Of a stretch of DNA of 64,000 nucleotides, positions 45,482-55,697 are shown piece after piece. The notes under the pieces were generated by a model. That model was not told where the DNA came from. It worked only from the letters and a program-made list of their open reading frames with translations, and searched no databases. The DNA comes from Xylophilus sp. Leaf220 (lineage in GTDB: Bacteria; Pseudomonadota; Gammaproteobacteria; Burkholderiales; Burkholderiaceae_C). Both the position numbers and the translations under genes were made by a program. The stretch lies in NCBI RefSeq assembly GCF_001421705.1, contig NZ_LMKO01000023.1, positions 106,638 through 170,637 on the forward strand. Reading direction: 5' to 3'. How positions within the stretch are numbered: position 1 is the first letter of the stretch; each line of letters begins with the position of its first letter.

Positions 45482-48388
45482 TCAGGGGGGCGCGTCCGGC
45501 GCGGCGGGCGCCGGCGCGGGTGCATCGGCAGTGTCGCCGGCATCGGCCGGCTCGGCCACCGGGGGCGGTGGCCGGCGCGGCAGGGTCACGGTGAATTCCG
45601 CGCCGCCGCCGGGCGCATCGGCCGCGGCGATCCGGCCGCGGTGCGCCTCGACGATGGCGCGGGCGATCGCCAGGCCCAGGCCGATGCCGGGCGTGGCCGA
45701 TTCGGGCGCGCCCCGGGTGAACTTGTCGAACAGCGTCGCCTCGCGGCCGCGCACCGCGGCGGGCAGGCCGGGCCCGTGGTCGCGCACCGACAGCCGCAGC
45801 GCATCGGCGGTGGCTTCGGCCGACAGCACGATCGGCGGCGCGCCGTAGCGGGCGGCGTTCTCCAGCAGGTTGACCAGCACCCGCTCGAGCAGCACCGCGT
45901 CGAACTCGACCAGCGGCAGGTCGGCCGGGAACCGGGCCTGCACCGGCTGGCCGCCGAGCGCGGCCGCGGCGGCGCGGATCGCGGTACCGGCCACCTCCTC
46001 GGCCGATTGCCATTCGCTGCGCAGGTGCACCCCGCCGCTCTGCAGCCGTGCCATGTCGAGCAGGTTGTGCACCAGCGCATGCAGCGCCTGGGCCTGCCGG
46101 ACCATCGCATCGGCCATCCCGGCCTGCGCCGGCGACAGCGGCGGCTGCGAGGCGCGCAGCGTCTCGGCCAAACCGATCAGCGCGGTGAGCGGGGTGCGCA
46201 CGTCGTGCGAGAGCGCGGCCAGCAGCGCGTTGCGCAGCCGCTCGGACTCCATCTCGACGACCGCCTGCTGCGCCACCTCGACGTAGTGCACCCGCTCCAG
46301 CGCGATCGCTATCTGGCGGGCCAGGGTCTGCAGCTGCTGGGCCTGCTCGGGGATCAGCAGCCAGCGCGGATGGGCGGGCCGCACGGCCAGCACGCCGCGC
46401 ACCCGCATGGGGGCCTGCAGCGGCGCGTAGTGCCAGGCGTGCGCGGCCAGGGTGGCGGTGGCCAGGCCCGCGCTCTGGCCGTTGCGCAGGGTCCAGTCGG
46501 CCACGCTCGCGTCGAGGCCGGCGGGCGCATCGGCGGGCAGCACCAGCCGGTCGTCCCCGTCGGGCAGCAGCACGCAGGCGTCGCCGCCCAGGGTCTGGCG
46601 CAGCGCGGCCACGCCGAGGGCCGCCACCTGCTCGGTCTGCAGTGCGGCCGACAGGTCGCGGGTGAGCGCGAAGAGCGCGTGGGCCCGCGCCTCGCGCGCC
46701 GAGGCGATGCGCGCCTGGTAGCGCAGTCCGGCGGTCAGCTGGCCGGCGGTCAGGCCCACCACCAGCATCACGCCGAAGGTCAGCACGTACTGCATGTCGC
46801 TGACCGAGAACGAGAAGCGCGGGTTGACGAAGAAGAAATCGAACAGCACCACGTTGAGCAGTGCAGCGAACGCCGCCGGCCCGCGGCCGAAGCGCATCGC
46901 GATGGCCAGCACGCCCAGCAGGTACAGCATGACGATGTTGGCGACTTCCAGCGCGCCCGACAGCGGCAGCGCGCCCAGGGTCACCGCCGCGCCGCCGGCC
47001 GTCGCCCAGGCATAGCCCTGCCAGGTGGCCGGAAACACGTCGCGCGCCGCGGCGGCGGAGCGCGCGTCGTCGGCCACGACCGCGTCGCCGCCCGCTTCGG
47101 CACCGGGCCCCGCGCCGAGCTGCGGCGTGCGCAGGCTGCGGCTGCTGGTGGCGGGCGCGGCTTCCAGCAGGTCCAGCGCGGGCGCCTGCTCGGCGATGCG
47201 CTGCCGCAGGCTGCCGACGCGGCCCAGCGTGCCGTCGGCCAAGGCCGGCGGCAGCCAGCGCCAGAGCGGCGCCGTCCAGCGGCCGGTGCGGGTGCCCGGG
47301 CGGCCCAGCACCAGCATCGCGCAGTTGCGCTGGCGGGCCAGGCCCACCAGCGCCTCGGCCGCGTCGGTGGCGGCCAGCACCGCGGTCTCGGCGCCCAGGC
47401 CCTGGGCCAGCTGCAGCACCGCCAGCACCCGGTCGCGCGCGGCGGCGGGCAGGCGCGCCAGGCGCGGCGTCTCGACATAGGCCGCGTGCCACTGCACGTT
47501 GAGCTGGCCGGCCAGGCGCGCGGCGGTGCGCACCGTGTGCTCGGCGCCCTCCCGGTGGCCGACGCAGGCGAGGATCGCGCCCGAGGTGTTCCACGCGTCC
47601 TGCGCCACACCCGTGCCCGCCGCCGCCGCGCCCGCGCCGGTGCCCGACTCGACCCGGTAGCTGCGCACGTCGTCCTCTACATGCTCGGCCGTGCGGCGCA
47701 ATGCCAGCTCGCGCAGGGCGATCAGGTTGCCCTTGCGGAAGAAGTTGTGGGCCGCGCGCTCGGCCTGCTGCGGCAGGTAGACCTTGCCGGCGGCCAGGCG
47801 GGCCAGCAGCTCGTCAGGGGTGACGTCGATCAGCACCACCTCGTCGGCGGCATCGAGCACCGTGTCGGGCACCGTCTCGTGGACCCGCACGCCGGTGATG
47901 GCGCCGACCGTGCCGTTGAGGCTCTCCAGGTGCTGCACGTTGAGCGCCGTCCAGACCTCGATGCCGGCGGCCACCAGCTCCTGCACGTCCTGCCAGCGCT
48001 TGGCGTGGCGGGCGCCGGGCACGTTGGCATGGGCCAGCTCGTCGAGCAGCAGCACCGCCGGGCGGCGTGCCAGCGCCGCGTCCAGGTCGAACTCGGCCAG
48101 CGCCCGGCCGCGCCACTCCAGCATGCGGCGCGGCAGCACCGGCAGGCCGGCCAGCACCGCCTCGGTTTCGGCGCGGCCGTGGGTCTCGACCAGGCCGACC
48201 AGCACGTCCTGCCCCTCGCGCAGGGCCTGCTGGGCCGCGCCCAGCATCGCGAAGGTCTTGCCCACGCCGGCGTTGGCGCCCAGGTAGACCCGCAGCCGGC
48301 CGCGGCGCGCCTGCGCCTCGTCGTCCCGCATCTGGGCGATCAGCGCATCGGGGTCGGGGCGGAGGGGCATCGGGTCTGGCAGGGGCAT
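45482..48388 (-). CDS. kdpD: Potassium sensor histidine kinase KdpD
   Basis: 968 residues. The N-terminal KdpD domain (about 15-230) has Walker A GANAGVGKT (37-45) and LLDELAHANVPG; then a universal-stress-like domain (about 260-380), four membrane helices (about 440-560), a GAF-like region, and the kinase core with LLAALSHDVRTPLTALIGL (His near 726), NLLENAARYG, DHGPGLP and GIGLGLAIARAIVEAHRG. ATG 48388 or an ATG six codons later. The gap to kdpC contains a family A repeat. The C-terminus has a Pro/Ala tail. Confidence 0.96.
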   Translation of the reverse strand: MPLPDPMPLRPDPDALIAQMRDDEAQARRGRLRVYLGANAGVGKTFAMLGAAQQALREGQDVLVGLVETHGRAETEAVLAGLPVLPRRMLEWRGRALAEFDLDAALARRPAVLLLDELAHANVPGARHAKRWQDVQELVAAGIEVWTALNVQHLESLNGTVGAITGVRVHETVPDTVLDAADEVVLIDVTPDELLARLAAGKVYLPQQAERAAHNFFRKGNLIALRELALRRTAEHVEDDVRSYRVESGTGAGAAAAGTGVAQDAWNTSGAILACVGHREGAEHTVRTAARLAGQLNVQWHAAYVETPRLARLPAAARDRVLAVLQLAQGLGAETAVLAATDAAEALVGLARQRNCAMLVLGRPGTRTGRWTAPLWRWLPPALADGTLGRVGSLRQRIAEQAPALDLLEAAPATSSRSLRTPQLGAGPGAEAGGDAVVADDARSAAAARDVFPATWQGYAWATAGGAAVTLGALPLSGALEVANIVMLYLLGVLAIAMRFGRGPAAFAALLNVVLFDFFFVNPRFSFSVSDMQYVLTFGVMLVVGLTAGQLTAGLRYQARIASAREARAHALFALTRDLSAALQTEQVAALGVAALRQTLGGDACVLLPDGDDRLVLPADAPAGLDASVADWTLRNGQSAGLATATLAAHAWHYAPLQAPMRVRGVLAVRPAHPRWLLIPEQAQQLQTLARQIAIALERVHYVEVAQQAVVEMESERLRNALLAALSHDVRTPLTALIGLAETLRASQPPLSPAQAGMADAMVRQAQALHALVHNLLDMARLQSGGVHLRSEWQSAEEVAGTAIRAAAAALGGQPVQARFPADLPLVEFDAVLLERVLVNLLENAARYGAPPIVLSAEATADALRLSVRDHGPGLPAAVRGREATLFDKFTRGAPESATPGIGLGLAIARAIVEAHRGRIAAADAPGGGAEFTVTLPRRPPPPVAEPADAGDTADAPAPAPAAPDAPP

Positions 48389-48427
48389 CGGGTGGCCGCG
48401 GTGCGCCGCAGGCTACCACCGGCCGGG

Positions 48428-48492
48428 GTTTCGGAGCAAAAAGAGGCTGCAGCCGGCGTGCGGCGCCGGCCATTAGCTATTATTTTCGTAGC
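48428..48492 (-). repeat. Intergenic repeat family A, copy 6, overlapping the kdpC 3' end
   Basis: On the minus strand: GCTACGAAAATAATAGC, GGCCGGC...GCCGGC, GCAGCCTCTTTTTG. It matches copy 4 closely. Its first 13 bases are the last codons and the stop of kdpC, so the repeat supplies the end of that gene. It is the only copy in the minus orientation. Confidence 0.88.
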
Positions 48493-49064
48493 GACTGGTC
48501 GAGCGCTAGGTTGAGCTGCAGCACGTTGACCCGCGGCTCGCCGAAGAAGCCGCCGAAGTGCGCCTCTTCGGTGTGCGCATCGACCAGCGCCTGCACCTTG
48601 TCGGCCGGCACCTGCCGCGCGGCGGCCACCCGGGCCACCTGGTAGCGGGCGCCCGCGGGGCTGATGTGCGGGTCGAGCCCGCTGGCCGAGGTGGTGACCA
48701 GGTCGGCCGGCACCGGCGCGGTGTTGCCCGGGTCGGCGGCGCGCAGGGCCGCGATCCGTCCCTGCACCGCCTCGGCCAGCGCCGGGTTGGTCGGCCCCTG
48801 GTTGGCACCGCCGGAAGCCGCCGCGTTGTAGGGCATCGGCGCGGTGGCCGACGGCCGGCCCCAGAAGTGGCCGGGGTCGGAGAACGGCTGGCCGATCAGC
48901 GCGGAGCCGACGGTCTTGCCGTCCTGCACGACCAGGCTGCCCGCCGCCTGGTCGGGAAACGCCGCCTTCGCGATACCGGTGACCGCCAGCGGATAGGCGA
49001 TGCCGGTGAGCGCCGACAGCAGGACGAACAGGGTGAGCGCGGGGCGCAGGAGGGGTGTCTTCAT
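48480..49064 (-). CDS. kdpC: Potassium-transporting ATPase subunit KdpC
   Basis: 194 residues. One N-terminal membrane helix (about 10-32) and a periplasmic domain with the conserved [22 protein letters not shown] and [16 protein letters not shown], and the ending [12 protein letters not shown]. KdpC stabilises the KdpFABC complex and raises ATP affinity. The final SLRK and stop codon fall within a family A repeat. Confidence 0.97.
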   Translation of the reverse strand: MKTPLLRPALTLFVLLSALTGIAYPLAVTGIAKAAFPDQAAGSLVVQDGKTVGSALIGQPFSDPGHFWGRPSATAPMPYNAAASGGANQGPTNPALAEAVQGRIAALRAADPGNTAPVPADLVTTSASGLDPHISPAGARYQVARVAAARQVPADKVQALVDAHTEEAHFGGFFGEPRVNVLQLNLALDQSLRK

Positions 49065-49092
49065 CGCAATCTCCGGAATCGGTGTGGAAGGG

Positions 49093-51186
49093 TCAGCTCA
49101 GGTGCAGCGCCACCAGCAGCAGGTCGATCGCCTTGATGCCGACGAAGGGCACCAGCAGCCCGCCCAGCCCGTAGATGGCCAGGTTGCGGCGCAGCAGCGC
49201 GGCGGCGCCGATGGCGCGGTACTTGACGCCCTTGAGCGCCAGCGGGATCAGGAACACGATCACCAGCGCGTTGAAGATCACCGCCGACAGAATCGCCGAG
49301 CTGGGGCTCTCCAGCCGCATCACGTTGAGCGCCGAGAGCTGCGGGTAGGTGGTGACGAAGATCGCCGGCAGGATGGCGAAGTACTTGGCCACGTCGTTGG
49401 CGATCGAGAAGGTGGTGAGCGAGCCGCGGGTCATCAGCAGCGCCTTGCCGGTCTCCACCACCTCCAGCAGCTTGGTCGGGTTGCTGTCGAGGTCGACCAT
49501 GTTGCCGGCCTCCTTCGCCGCCTGGGTGCCGGTGTTCATCGCCACCGCCACGTCGGCCTGGGCGAGCGCCGGCGCGTCGTTGGTGCCGTCGCCGGTCATC
49601 GCCACCAGCCGGCCTTCGGCCTGGTAGCGGCGGATCAGCGCCAGCTTGTCCTCGGGCGTGGCCTCGGCCAGGAAATCGTCCACCCCGGCCTCGGCCGCGA
49701 TGGCCGAGGCGGTGAGCTTGTTGTCGCCGGTGATCATCACCGTCTTGATGCCCATGCGGCGCAGCTCGGCGAAACGCTCGCGGATGCCGGACTTGACGAT
49801 GTCCTTCAACTCCACCACGCCGACCACCTGCGCCCCGTCGGCCACCACCAGCGGCGTGCTGCCGCGGCGGGCGATGTCTTCGGCCGCGCGCTGCACGGCG
49901 GGCGGCACGGTGGCGCCCAACGCCTCCACATGCTTCTTCACCGCGTCCATCGCGCCCTTGCGCAGCAGCCGCGGGCTGCCGCCCTCGCCCCGCAGGTCGG
50001 CGCCGCTCATCCGGGTCTGGGCGGTGAAGGGCACGAAGACGGCGTTGGCCGTGGCCGGCTCCTCGATGCCCATGCGCTTGGCCAGTGCCACGATGCTGCG
50101 GCCCTCGGGCGTCTCGTCGGCCATCGAGGCCAGCAGCGCGGCGCGGGCCACGGCGGCTTCGGTGAGGCCGGGCGCTGCCACGAAGGCCGAGGCCTGGCGG
50201 TTGCCGTGGGTGATGGTGCCGGTCTTGTCGAGCAGCAGCACGTCGACGTCGCCCGCCGCCTCCACCGCGCGGCCCGAAGTCGCGATCACGTTGGCCTGCA
50301 TCATCCGGCTCATGCCGGCCACGCCGATGGCCGACAGCAGCCCGCCGATGGTGGTCGGGATCAGGCAGACCAGCAGCGCGATCAGCGCGGTGATCGTCAC
50401 CACCTGGCCCGACTGGCCGGCCTGCACGCTGAAGATGGAGTACGGCAGCAGCGCGGCGGTCACCACCAGGAACACGATGGTGAGCGCCACCAGCAGGATG
50501 TTGAGCGCGATCTCGTTGGGCGTCTTCTGGCGCTTGGCGCCCTCGACCATGCCGATCATCCGGTCGATGAAGCCTTCGCCGGGGTTGGCGACGATGCGCA
50601 CCACCAGCCAGTCGGACAGCACCCGGGTGCCGCCGGTGACGGCAGAGAAATCGCCGCCCGCCTCGCGGATCACCGGGGCCGATTCGCCGGTGATGGCCGA
50701 TTCGTCGACCGAGGCCACACCCTCGGCCACCTCGCCGTCGAGCGGCACCATGTCGCCCGCCTCGACCAGCACCAGATCGCCCTTGCGCAGGTTTTCGGCC
50801 TGCTCGGGCAGCCAGGTGCTGCCGTGCATCGGCGCGGCGCCGGCGTCCTTGTACTTCTTGGCCCAGGCGGCCTTCTGCAGGCCGCGCAGCGACGCGGCCT
50901 GGGCCTGGGCCCTGCCCTCGGCCATGGCTTCTGCGAAGTTGGCGAACAGCACGGTGAACCACAGCCACACCGCCACCGCGGCGACGAAACCGAGGCTCGC
51001 CTCGCCGTGGCCGCGCGCGGCCTCCACCGCCAGCAGCGTGGTCAGGATGCTGCCGACGTAGACCACGAACATCACCGGGTTGCGCCACTGCACCCGCGGG
51101 TCGAGCTTGGCCAGCGCCTGCAGCAGCGCGGGCCGCAGCAGCGCCGGGTCGAACAGGGAAAAGGATTCTTTTTTCTGCGTACTCAT
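49093..51186 (-). CDS. kdpB: Potassium-transporting P-type ATPase catalytic subunit KdpB
   Basis: 697 residues. P-type ATPase: actuator [10 protein letters not shown], phosphorylation site D320 in [14 protein letters not shown], nucleotide-binding KGAMDAV, hinge MVTGD-type [10 protein letters not shown] and [16 protein letters not shown]. Hydrolyses ATP to drive K+ through KdpA. ATG 51186; the longer open frame upstream is antisense-like shadow over kdpA. Confidence 0.98.
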   Translation of the reverse strand: MSTQKKESFSLFDPALLRPALLQALAKLDPRVQWRNPVMFVVYVGSILTTLLAVEAARGHGEASLGFVAAVAVWLWFTVLFANFAEAMAEGRAQAQAASLRGLQKAAWAKKYKDAGAAPMHGSTWLPEQAENLRKGDLVLVEAGDMVPLDGEVAEGVASVDESAITGESAPVIREAGGDFSAVTGGTRVLSDWLVVRIVANPGEGFIDRMIGMVEGAKRQKTPNEIALNILLVALTIVFLVVTAALLPYSIFSVQAGQSGQVVTITALIALLVCLIPTTIGGLLSAIGVAGMSRMMQANVIATSGRAVEAAGDVDVLLLDKTGTITHGNRQASAFVAAPGLTEAAVARAALLASMADETPEGRSIVALAKRMGIEEPATANAVFVPFTAQTRMSGADLRGEGGSPRLLRKGAMDAVKKHVEALGATVPPAVQRAAEDIARRGSTPLVVADGAQVVGVVELKDIVKSGIRERFAELRRMGIKTVMITGDNKLTASAIAAEAGVDDFLAEATPEDKLALIRRYQAEGRLVAMTGDGTNDAPALAQADVAVAMNTGTQAAKEAGNMVDLDSNPTKLLEVVETGKALLMTRGSLTTFSIANDVAKYFAILPAIFVTTYPQLSALNVMRLESPSSAILSAVIFNALVIVFLIPLALKGVKYRAIGAAALLRRNLAIYGLGGLLVPFVGIKAIDLLLVALHLS

Positions 51187-51209
51187 GTCGTTTCTCCGGC
51201 GCGGCGGCT

Positions 51210-52991
51210 TTAGCGGCCGGCCCACAGCATCAGGTGCTCGACCACCGGGCCCAGGGCCAGGGCGGGCACGTAGTTCAGCAAGCCCACCAGCAGCACCGTG
51301 CCGATCAGCAGCGCCACGAACAGCGGGCCGTGCGTGGGCATGGTCCCGCTGTTGGCGGGCAGCCGCGGCTTGGCGGCCAGCGCACCGGCGATCGCCAGCA
51401 CCGGCACGATCACCGCGAAGCGTCCGAGCCACATGGCGACCGCCAGCAGCACGTTGTAGAAGGGCGTGTTGGCCGACAGACCGGCGAAGGCGCTGCCGTT
51501 GTTGTTGGCGGCCGAGGTGAGCGCGTACAGCACCTCCGAGAAGCCGTGCGGCCCCGGGTTGGCGATGCCCGCCGTGCCCGCGGCCACCAGCACCGCGACG
51601 GCCGTGCCCGCCAGCACCAGCGTGGGCGTGACCAGGATCACGATCGAGGCCATCTTGATCTCGTAGGCCTCGATCTTCTTGCCCAGGTACTCGGGCGTGC
51701 GGCCGATCATCAGCCCGGCGATGAACACCGCCAGGATCGCGAAGACCAGCATGCCGTAGAGACCCGAGCCCACGCCGCCGAAGACCACCTCGCCCAGCTG
51801 CATCAGCACCAGCGGCACCATGCCGCCCAGCGGGGTGAAGGCGTCGTGCATCGCGTTCACCGCGCCGCAGGAGGCCGCGGTGGTGACGGCCGCGAAGAGC
51901 GCCGACGCGTCGATGCCGAAGCGCGTCTCCTTGCCCTCCATGTTGCCGGCGCCGCCGTCCATGCCGAGCGCGGTCAGCAGCGGGTTGGCGGCATGTTCGG
52001 CCGCGATCACCGCGACCACCGCGGCTACGAACAGCACCGCCATCGTGGCCAGCACCGCCCAGCCCTGCCGGCGGTCGCCCACCACGCTGCCGAAGCTGAA
52101 GCACAGCGCCGCCGGGATCAGGAAGATCGCCAGCATCTGCAGGAAGTTGGTCAGCGCCGTCGGGTTCTCGTAGGGGTGCGCCGAGTTGGCGTTGAAGAAG
52201 CCGCCGCCGTTGGTGCCGAGCATCTTGATCGCCTCCTGCGAGGCGACCGGGCCCATGGCCAGCGTCTGGGTCCGGGTGGTGGCGTCCTCCAGTACCGGCT
52301 TGCCGTCGGCACCCACCACCGGCTGGCCGTCGGCGCCCGTCCTGGGCTGCTGGTAGGCGACCGATTCGACCATCTCCACGCTCTTGTAGCCGTCGAGGTT
52401 CTGGATCGTGCCCTGCTGCACCATCACCAGCGCCAGCACCACCGACAGCGGCAGCAGCACCCAGCCGGTGATGCGGGTCACGTCCACCCAGAAGTTGCCG
52501 ACCGCGCCGGCCGAGCGTCCGGCGAAGCCGCGGATCAGCGCGAAGGCCACCGCGATGCCCGTCGCGGCCGAGAGGAAGTTCTGCACCGCCAGGCCCAGCA
52601 TCTGCACCAGGTAGCCCATGGTGGATTCGCCGGCATAGCCCTGCCAGTTGGTGTTGGCCACGAAGCTGACGGCGGTGTTGAACGACGAATCGACCGACAC
52701 CGCGCCCAGCCCCTGCGGGTTGAACGGCAGCCCGCCCTGCAGCCGCTGCAGCGCATAGACCGCCACCGCGCCGAGGGTGTTGAAGGCGAGCAGCGCCAGG
52801 GCGTAGTGCTTCCAGCCCATGCCCTGGGCCGGATCGACGCCGGCCACGCGCCACAGCGGCGTCTCCGCGGCCTGCATCCAGCGCGGCAGCGCGCCGGTGC
52901 ACAGGCCCGCCAGTGCGCGGCCCAGCGGCAGCGCCAGCACCAGCAGCACGGCCAGGAAAAGGCCCAGCAGGCCCCAGGCGGCGGCGCTCAC
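51210..52991 (-). CDS. kdpA: Potassium-transporting ATPase channel-like subunit KdpA
   Basis: 593 residues, about ten membrane helices. The K+ selectivity-filter-like loops are present: [57 protein letters not shown] and [13 protein letters not shown] 52991 overlaps the kdpF stop as GTGA. Confidence 0.97.
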   Translation of the reverse strand: MSAAAWGLLGLFLAVLLVLALPLGRALAGLCTGALPRWMQAAETPLWRVAGVDPAQGMGWKHYALALLAFNTLGAVAVYALQRLQGGLPFNPQGLGAVSVDSSFNTAVSFVANTNWQGYAGESTMGYLVQMLGLAVQNFLSAATGIAVAFALIRGFAGRSAGAVGNFWVDVTRITGWVLLPLSVVLALVMVQQGTIQNLDGYKSVEMVESVAYQQPRTGADGQPVVGADGKPVLEDATTRTQTLAMGPVASQEAIKMLGTNGGGFFNANSAHPYENPTALTNFLQMLAIFLIPAALCFSFGSVVGDRRQGWAVLATMAVLFVAAVVAVIAAEHAANPLLTALGMDGGAGNMEGKETRFGIDASALFAAVTTAASCGAVNAMHDAFTPLGGMVPLVLMQLGEVVFGGVGSGLYGMLVFAILAVFIAGLMIGRTPEYLGKKIEAYEIKMASIVILVTPTLVLAGTAVAVLVAAGTAGIANPGPHGFSEVLYALTSAANNNGSAFAGLSANTPFYNVLLAVAMWLGRFAVIVPVLAIAGALAAKPRLPANSGTMPTHGPLFVALLIGTVLLVGLLNYVPALALGPVVEHLMLWAGR

Positions 52992-53086
52992 AGGTCCTCC
53001 GCGCGCAGCAGCGCCACGACCAGGTAGACCAGCAGCGCCAGCGCGGCGAAGCCCGCCGCGCCGTAGAGGGTGGCGGTGGCGATCAT
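52988..53086 (-). CDS. kdpF: KdpF small subunit
   Basis: A 32-residue single-span membrane peptide ([12 protein letters not shown]..., ending LLRAEDL), of the size and sequence pattern of KdpF, which stabilises the Kdp complex. It starts within the stop of the small ORF upstream and ends within the start of kdpA, so all three are coupled. Confidence 0.9.
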   Translation of the reverse strand: MIATATLYGAAGFAALALLVYLVVALLRAEDL

Positions 53087-53196
53087 GGCCGGCCTCCGCG
53101 CTGCGGCCGCAGCGTTTCGCAGCCGTGCGCCATCGCGGCCGCCAGCCCCCAGAACAGGGCGATTCCGCCCAGTGCCAACACGTCCCACCCGTCCAT
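53083..53196 (-). CDS. Small membrane peptide upstream of kdpF
   Basis: A 37-residue [23 protein letters not shown]..., with one hydrophobic helix (about 6-21) and a C-terminal CETLRPQ. GGGGTGG lies 4-10 bases before ATG 53196. Its TGA overlaps the kdpF ATG by four bases. Similar short one-helix ORFs ending in a C-E-x-L motif stand before kdpF in other genomes, as I recall, often unannotated. Function unknown. Confidence 0.68.
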   Translation of the reverse strand: MDGWDVLALGGIALFWGLAAAMAHGCETLRPQRGGRP

Positions 53197-53206
53197 AGAC
53201 CACCCC

Positions 53207-53231
53207 GCGCATCGCGTAAAAATCGATGCGC
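53207..53231. promoter_or_regulatory. 8-bp palindrome at the kdp leader
   Basis: GCGCATCG (53207-53214) and CGATGCGC (53224-53231) are perfect inverted repeats around the A/T-rich CGTAAAAAT. It ends 10 bases before the first kdp ATG and could be an operator or an RNA hairpin. Confidence 0.4.
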
Positions 53232-53279
53232 CAAGTCTCGTCAACGGTGCGTAAAAACGGGGGCGAGACTCCTGCGGGC

Positions 53280-53298
53280 GGTATAAAGAAACCGTAAA
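53280..53298 (-). promoter_or_regulatory. T-rich candidate KdpE site
   Basis: On the minus strand TTTACGGTTTCTTTATACC, a T-rich stretch resembling the E. coli KdpE target (TTTATA plus TTTACA blocks), about 85 bases before the first kdp ORF. Based on resemblance only. Confidence 0.3.
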
Positions 53299-53303
53299 CG
53301 TTC

Positions 53304-53365
53304 GCTATCGAATCGATAGCTATAAGCCGGCGCAGGACGCCGGCAGGAGACCGATTCAATCTGCA
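53304..53365 (+). repeat. Intergenic repeat family A, copy 7
   Basis: GCTATCGAATCGATAGC, identical in this arm to copy 4, then AGCCGGC...GCCGGC and GATTCAATCTGCAATCC. It lies between glsA's stop and the kdp promoter region. Confidence 0.85.
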
Positions 53366-53411
53366 ATCCACGGCCTGCGGTTCGAGGGGCCGGCGCGGCC
53401 GGCCGCCACGC

Positions 53412-54323
53412 TCAGAAGACCGACAGCCCCGTCTTCGCCACGAACAGCTCCAGCGCCTGCATGCCCAGGTGCGAGTTGCCGCTGTGGTCGAGCGCCGGCG
53501 ACCAGACGCAGATGCTCAGCTCGTCGGGCAGGATCGCGACGATGCCGCCGCCCACGCCGCTCTTGCACGGCAGCCCGACGCGGAACGCGAATTCGCCCGC
53601 CGCGTCGTAGGTGCCGCAGGTCAGCATCAGCGAATTGATCCGCCGCGCCTGCCGGTCGGTCACCACCGGCTCGCCGCCGTAGGGGTGCGCACCGTTGCGG
53701 CACAGGTAGCCGGCGGCGCGCGCCAGCTGCACGCAGTTCATCCGGATGGCGCACTGGTGGAAGTAGGCGTCGAGCACCTTCGCCACCGGGTTGTCGATCT
53801 TGTCGAAGCTCTTCATGAAGTTGGCGACCGCCAGGTTGCGGTAGCCGTTGGCGGCCTCCGAATCGGCGACTTCGGGGTCGATCGCGATCGGCTCGCCGCA
53901 GACGCTCTCGAGCAGCGCCAGGATCGCCGCGGGCGCGTCGCCCAGGCTCACCAGGCGATCGGCCACCGCGATCGCGCCGGCGTTGATGAACGGGTTGCGC
54001 GGCACGCCCTGCTCGAACTCCAGCTGGATGAGCGAGTTGAAGGCGGTGCCCGACGGCTCCCGGCCGATGCGCTCCCACAACTCGTCGCCGAGCGCCTTCA
54101 TCGCCAGCGTGAGGGAGAACACCTTGGAAATGCTCTGCACCGAGAACATCTCGGTGCTGTCGCCGCTGGCCGCCTCCTGGCCGTCGCAGGTGCGCAGAGC
54201 GATGCCGAAACGCTCGGCCGGCACCCGGGCGAGCGCGGGAATGTAGTCGGCGACCTTGCCGGCCTGGCCGAGTTGTGGGCGCAGTTCTGCGGCGATCTCG
54301 TCGAGGACGGTCTGGAAATTCAT
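53412..54323 (-). CDS. glsA: Glutaminase A
   Basis: 303 residues, the usual length. Hydrolyses glutamine to glutamate and ammonia. The serine-lysine dyad of the beta-lactamase-like fold is visible: S64-I-S-K67 in FSVQSISK, with FNSLIQLE, NPFINAGAI, NFMKSFDKIDNP (SxN-type motif) and KSGVGGGI. Single gene on the minus strand. Confidence 0.97.
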   Translation of the reverse strand: MNFQTVLDEIAAELRPQLGQAGKVADYIPALARVPAERFGIALRTCDGQEAASGDSTEMFSVQSISKVFSLTLAMKALGDELWERIGREPSGTAFNSLIQLEFEQGVPRNPFINAGAIAVADRLVSLGDAPAAILALLESVCGEPIAIDPEVADSEAANGYRNLAVANFMKSFDKIDNPVAKVLDAYFHQCAIRMNCVQLARAAGYLCRNGAHPYGGEPVVTDRQARRINSLMLTCGTYDAAGEFAFRVGLPCKSGVGGGIVAILPDELSICVWSPALDHSGNSHLGMQALELFVAKTGLSVF

Positions 54324-54623
54324 GGGAAAGCGGCGCCTGAAGAGAAGAGGGCCTGCATTGTGGAGCGGGGCCTGGCGGCACGGGTGTCGGCACGAGACCC
54401 GTCAGGGCGCGGTATTTTGCCCCGGACAAATGAGGACCCGCGGTCGGCATCTCCGCCTACGAGCGCCCTTTACAAAGCTACAGGACGTGAGGAAAAAGCA
54501 CTACGTGCGCTCGGGCCCGTCGAGCCGATCCACAACGGTGCACGTCCCTACCATTCAGCCCATTCGCCACTGCAGGCGAAGCCCGTGTGCAATCAGGCGC
54601 CGGGGAACCACCACAACGACACC
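54324..54623. other. Divergent intergenic region without recognised feature
   Basis: 300 bases between glsA and the plus-strand membrane protein. It must hold both promoters, but I see no convincing -35/-10 pair, palindrome or RNA. Confidence 0.4.
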
Positions 54624-55619
54624 ATGATCACCACCACCTCCAACCTCGCGGACACGCAGCGCTTCTACGGCGCCCCGATCTCCTGGGGCGCCATCTTCGC
54701 CGGGCTCTTCCTGGCCCTGGCGACCTACCTGTTCCTGGGCGTGCTCGGCACCGCCATCGGCTCCGGCGCGATCGACGCCACCGAGCGCAACCCGCTCGCC
54801 GGCTTCGGCACCGGCGCGGGCATCTGGGTCGGCGCCTCGACGCTGATCGCACTGGCCGTCGGCGCCTTTTTCGCGGGTCGCAGCGGCACCGGCCGCGGCG
54901 TGCTGCACGGCGTGCTGTGCTGGGCGCTGACCACGCTGGTGACGGTGTACGCACTCTCGTCGCTGGCCGGTGGCGTCGTCGGCACCGCGACCCGCGTGGC
55001 GGGCAGCGGCATCGCGCTGGCAGGCCAGGGCGTCGCCGCCGCGGCACCGACCATCGCGTCGGGCGTGAAGGGCGAGCTGCAGAAGAACGGGATCGACTTC
55101 GACTTCTCGGATGCCCGCAACCAGCTGGAAGTGCTGCTGCGCCAGACCGGCAAGGCCGAACTGAATCCCGACACGATCAAGTCGAAGGCCGGCGAAGCGG
55201 TGCAAGACGGCAAGTCGACCGCCGCCGATGCGGCCACCACGCCACAGGCTTCGGGCGACGACCTGGGCGCGTTCTTCGACCGCCTGCGCCAGAAGGCCCA
55301 GCCCGCGCTGGACGCCGCCGACAAGGAAGCCCTGGTCAACGTGATCATGGCCCGCACCGGCAAGAGCCGCGCGGAAGCCGAGCAGATCGCCACCAACTAC
55401 GAGCAGACCTACAACCAGGCCGTCGCCAAGTACGAGCAGCTGAAGGTGCAGGCCGAACAGAAGGCTCGCGAAGCCGGCGATGCCGCCGCCAAGGGCGTGA
55501 GCCAGGCCGCATGGGCCGGCGTGCTGGTGATGCTGCTGGGCTTCGCCGTGTCGGCCGGTGCCGGCTTCCTCGGCCGCCGCAGCGCACTGCGCGCCGAGCC
55601 ACCGATCGTGGTGGTTTGA
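54624..55619 (+). CDS. Membrane protein of unknown function
   Basis: 331 residues. Three N-terminal membrane helices (about 18-42, 66-90, 97-118) beginning with the widespread ISWGAIFAGLFLALA motif, then a soluble amphipathic, Lys/Glu/Ala-rich region (about 140-300, DKEALVNVIMARTGKSRAEAEQI... coiled coil AEQKAREAGDAAAK) and a last helix (about 300-322, WAGVLVMLLGFAVSAGAGF) before RRSALR. Such proteins are common in proteobacteria with no proven role. ATG at 54624. A hairpin follows 50 bases after the stop. Confidence 0.87.
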   Translation: MITTTSNLADTQRFYGAPISWGAIFAGLFLALATYLFLGVLGTAIGSGAIDATERNPLAGFGTGAGIWVGASTLIALAVGAFFAGRSGTGRGVLHGVLCWALTTLVTVYALSSLAGGVVGTATRVAGSGIALAGQGVAAAAPTIASGVKGELQKNGIDFDFSDARNQLEVLLRQTGKAELNPDTIKSKAGEAVQDGKSTAADAATTPQASGDDLGAFFDRLRQKAQPALDAADKEALVNVIMARTGKSRAEAEQIATNYEQTYNQAVAKYEQLKVQAEQKAREAGDAAAKGVSQAAWAGVLVMLLGFAVSAGAGFLGRRSALRAEPPIVVV

Positions 55620-55669
55620 TGCCGCTGCAGATGCGGTAGCCAGGCTGCCGCAAACGCCGCATCGACCCG

Positions 55670-55697
55670 CGCCCTGCCCTCGAAAGATGGCAGGGCG
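55670..55697 (+). terminator. Stem-loop terminator candidate
   Basis: CGCCCTGCC (55670-55678) and GGCAGGGCG (55689-55697) form a 9-bp perfect stem with a 10-base loop; the tail is CATTTGCG, so the T-tract is poor. Confidence 0.45.

Noticed and set aside
41891..48514. Plus-strand open frame of about 2200 codons antisense to the SARP and kdp genes
   Set aside because: It is Arg/Gln/Ala/Gly-rich without any domain, and mirrors codon usage of the real minus-strand genes; a GC-content artefact.
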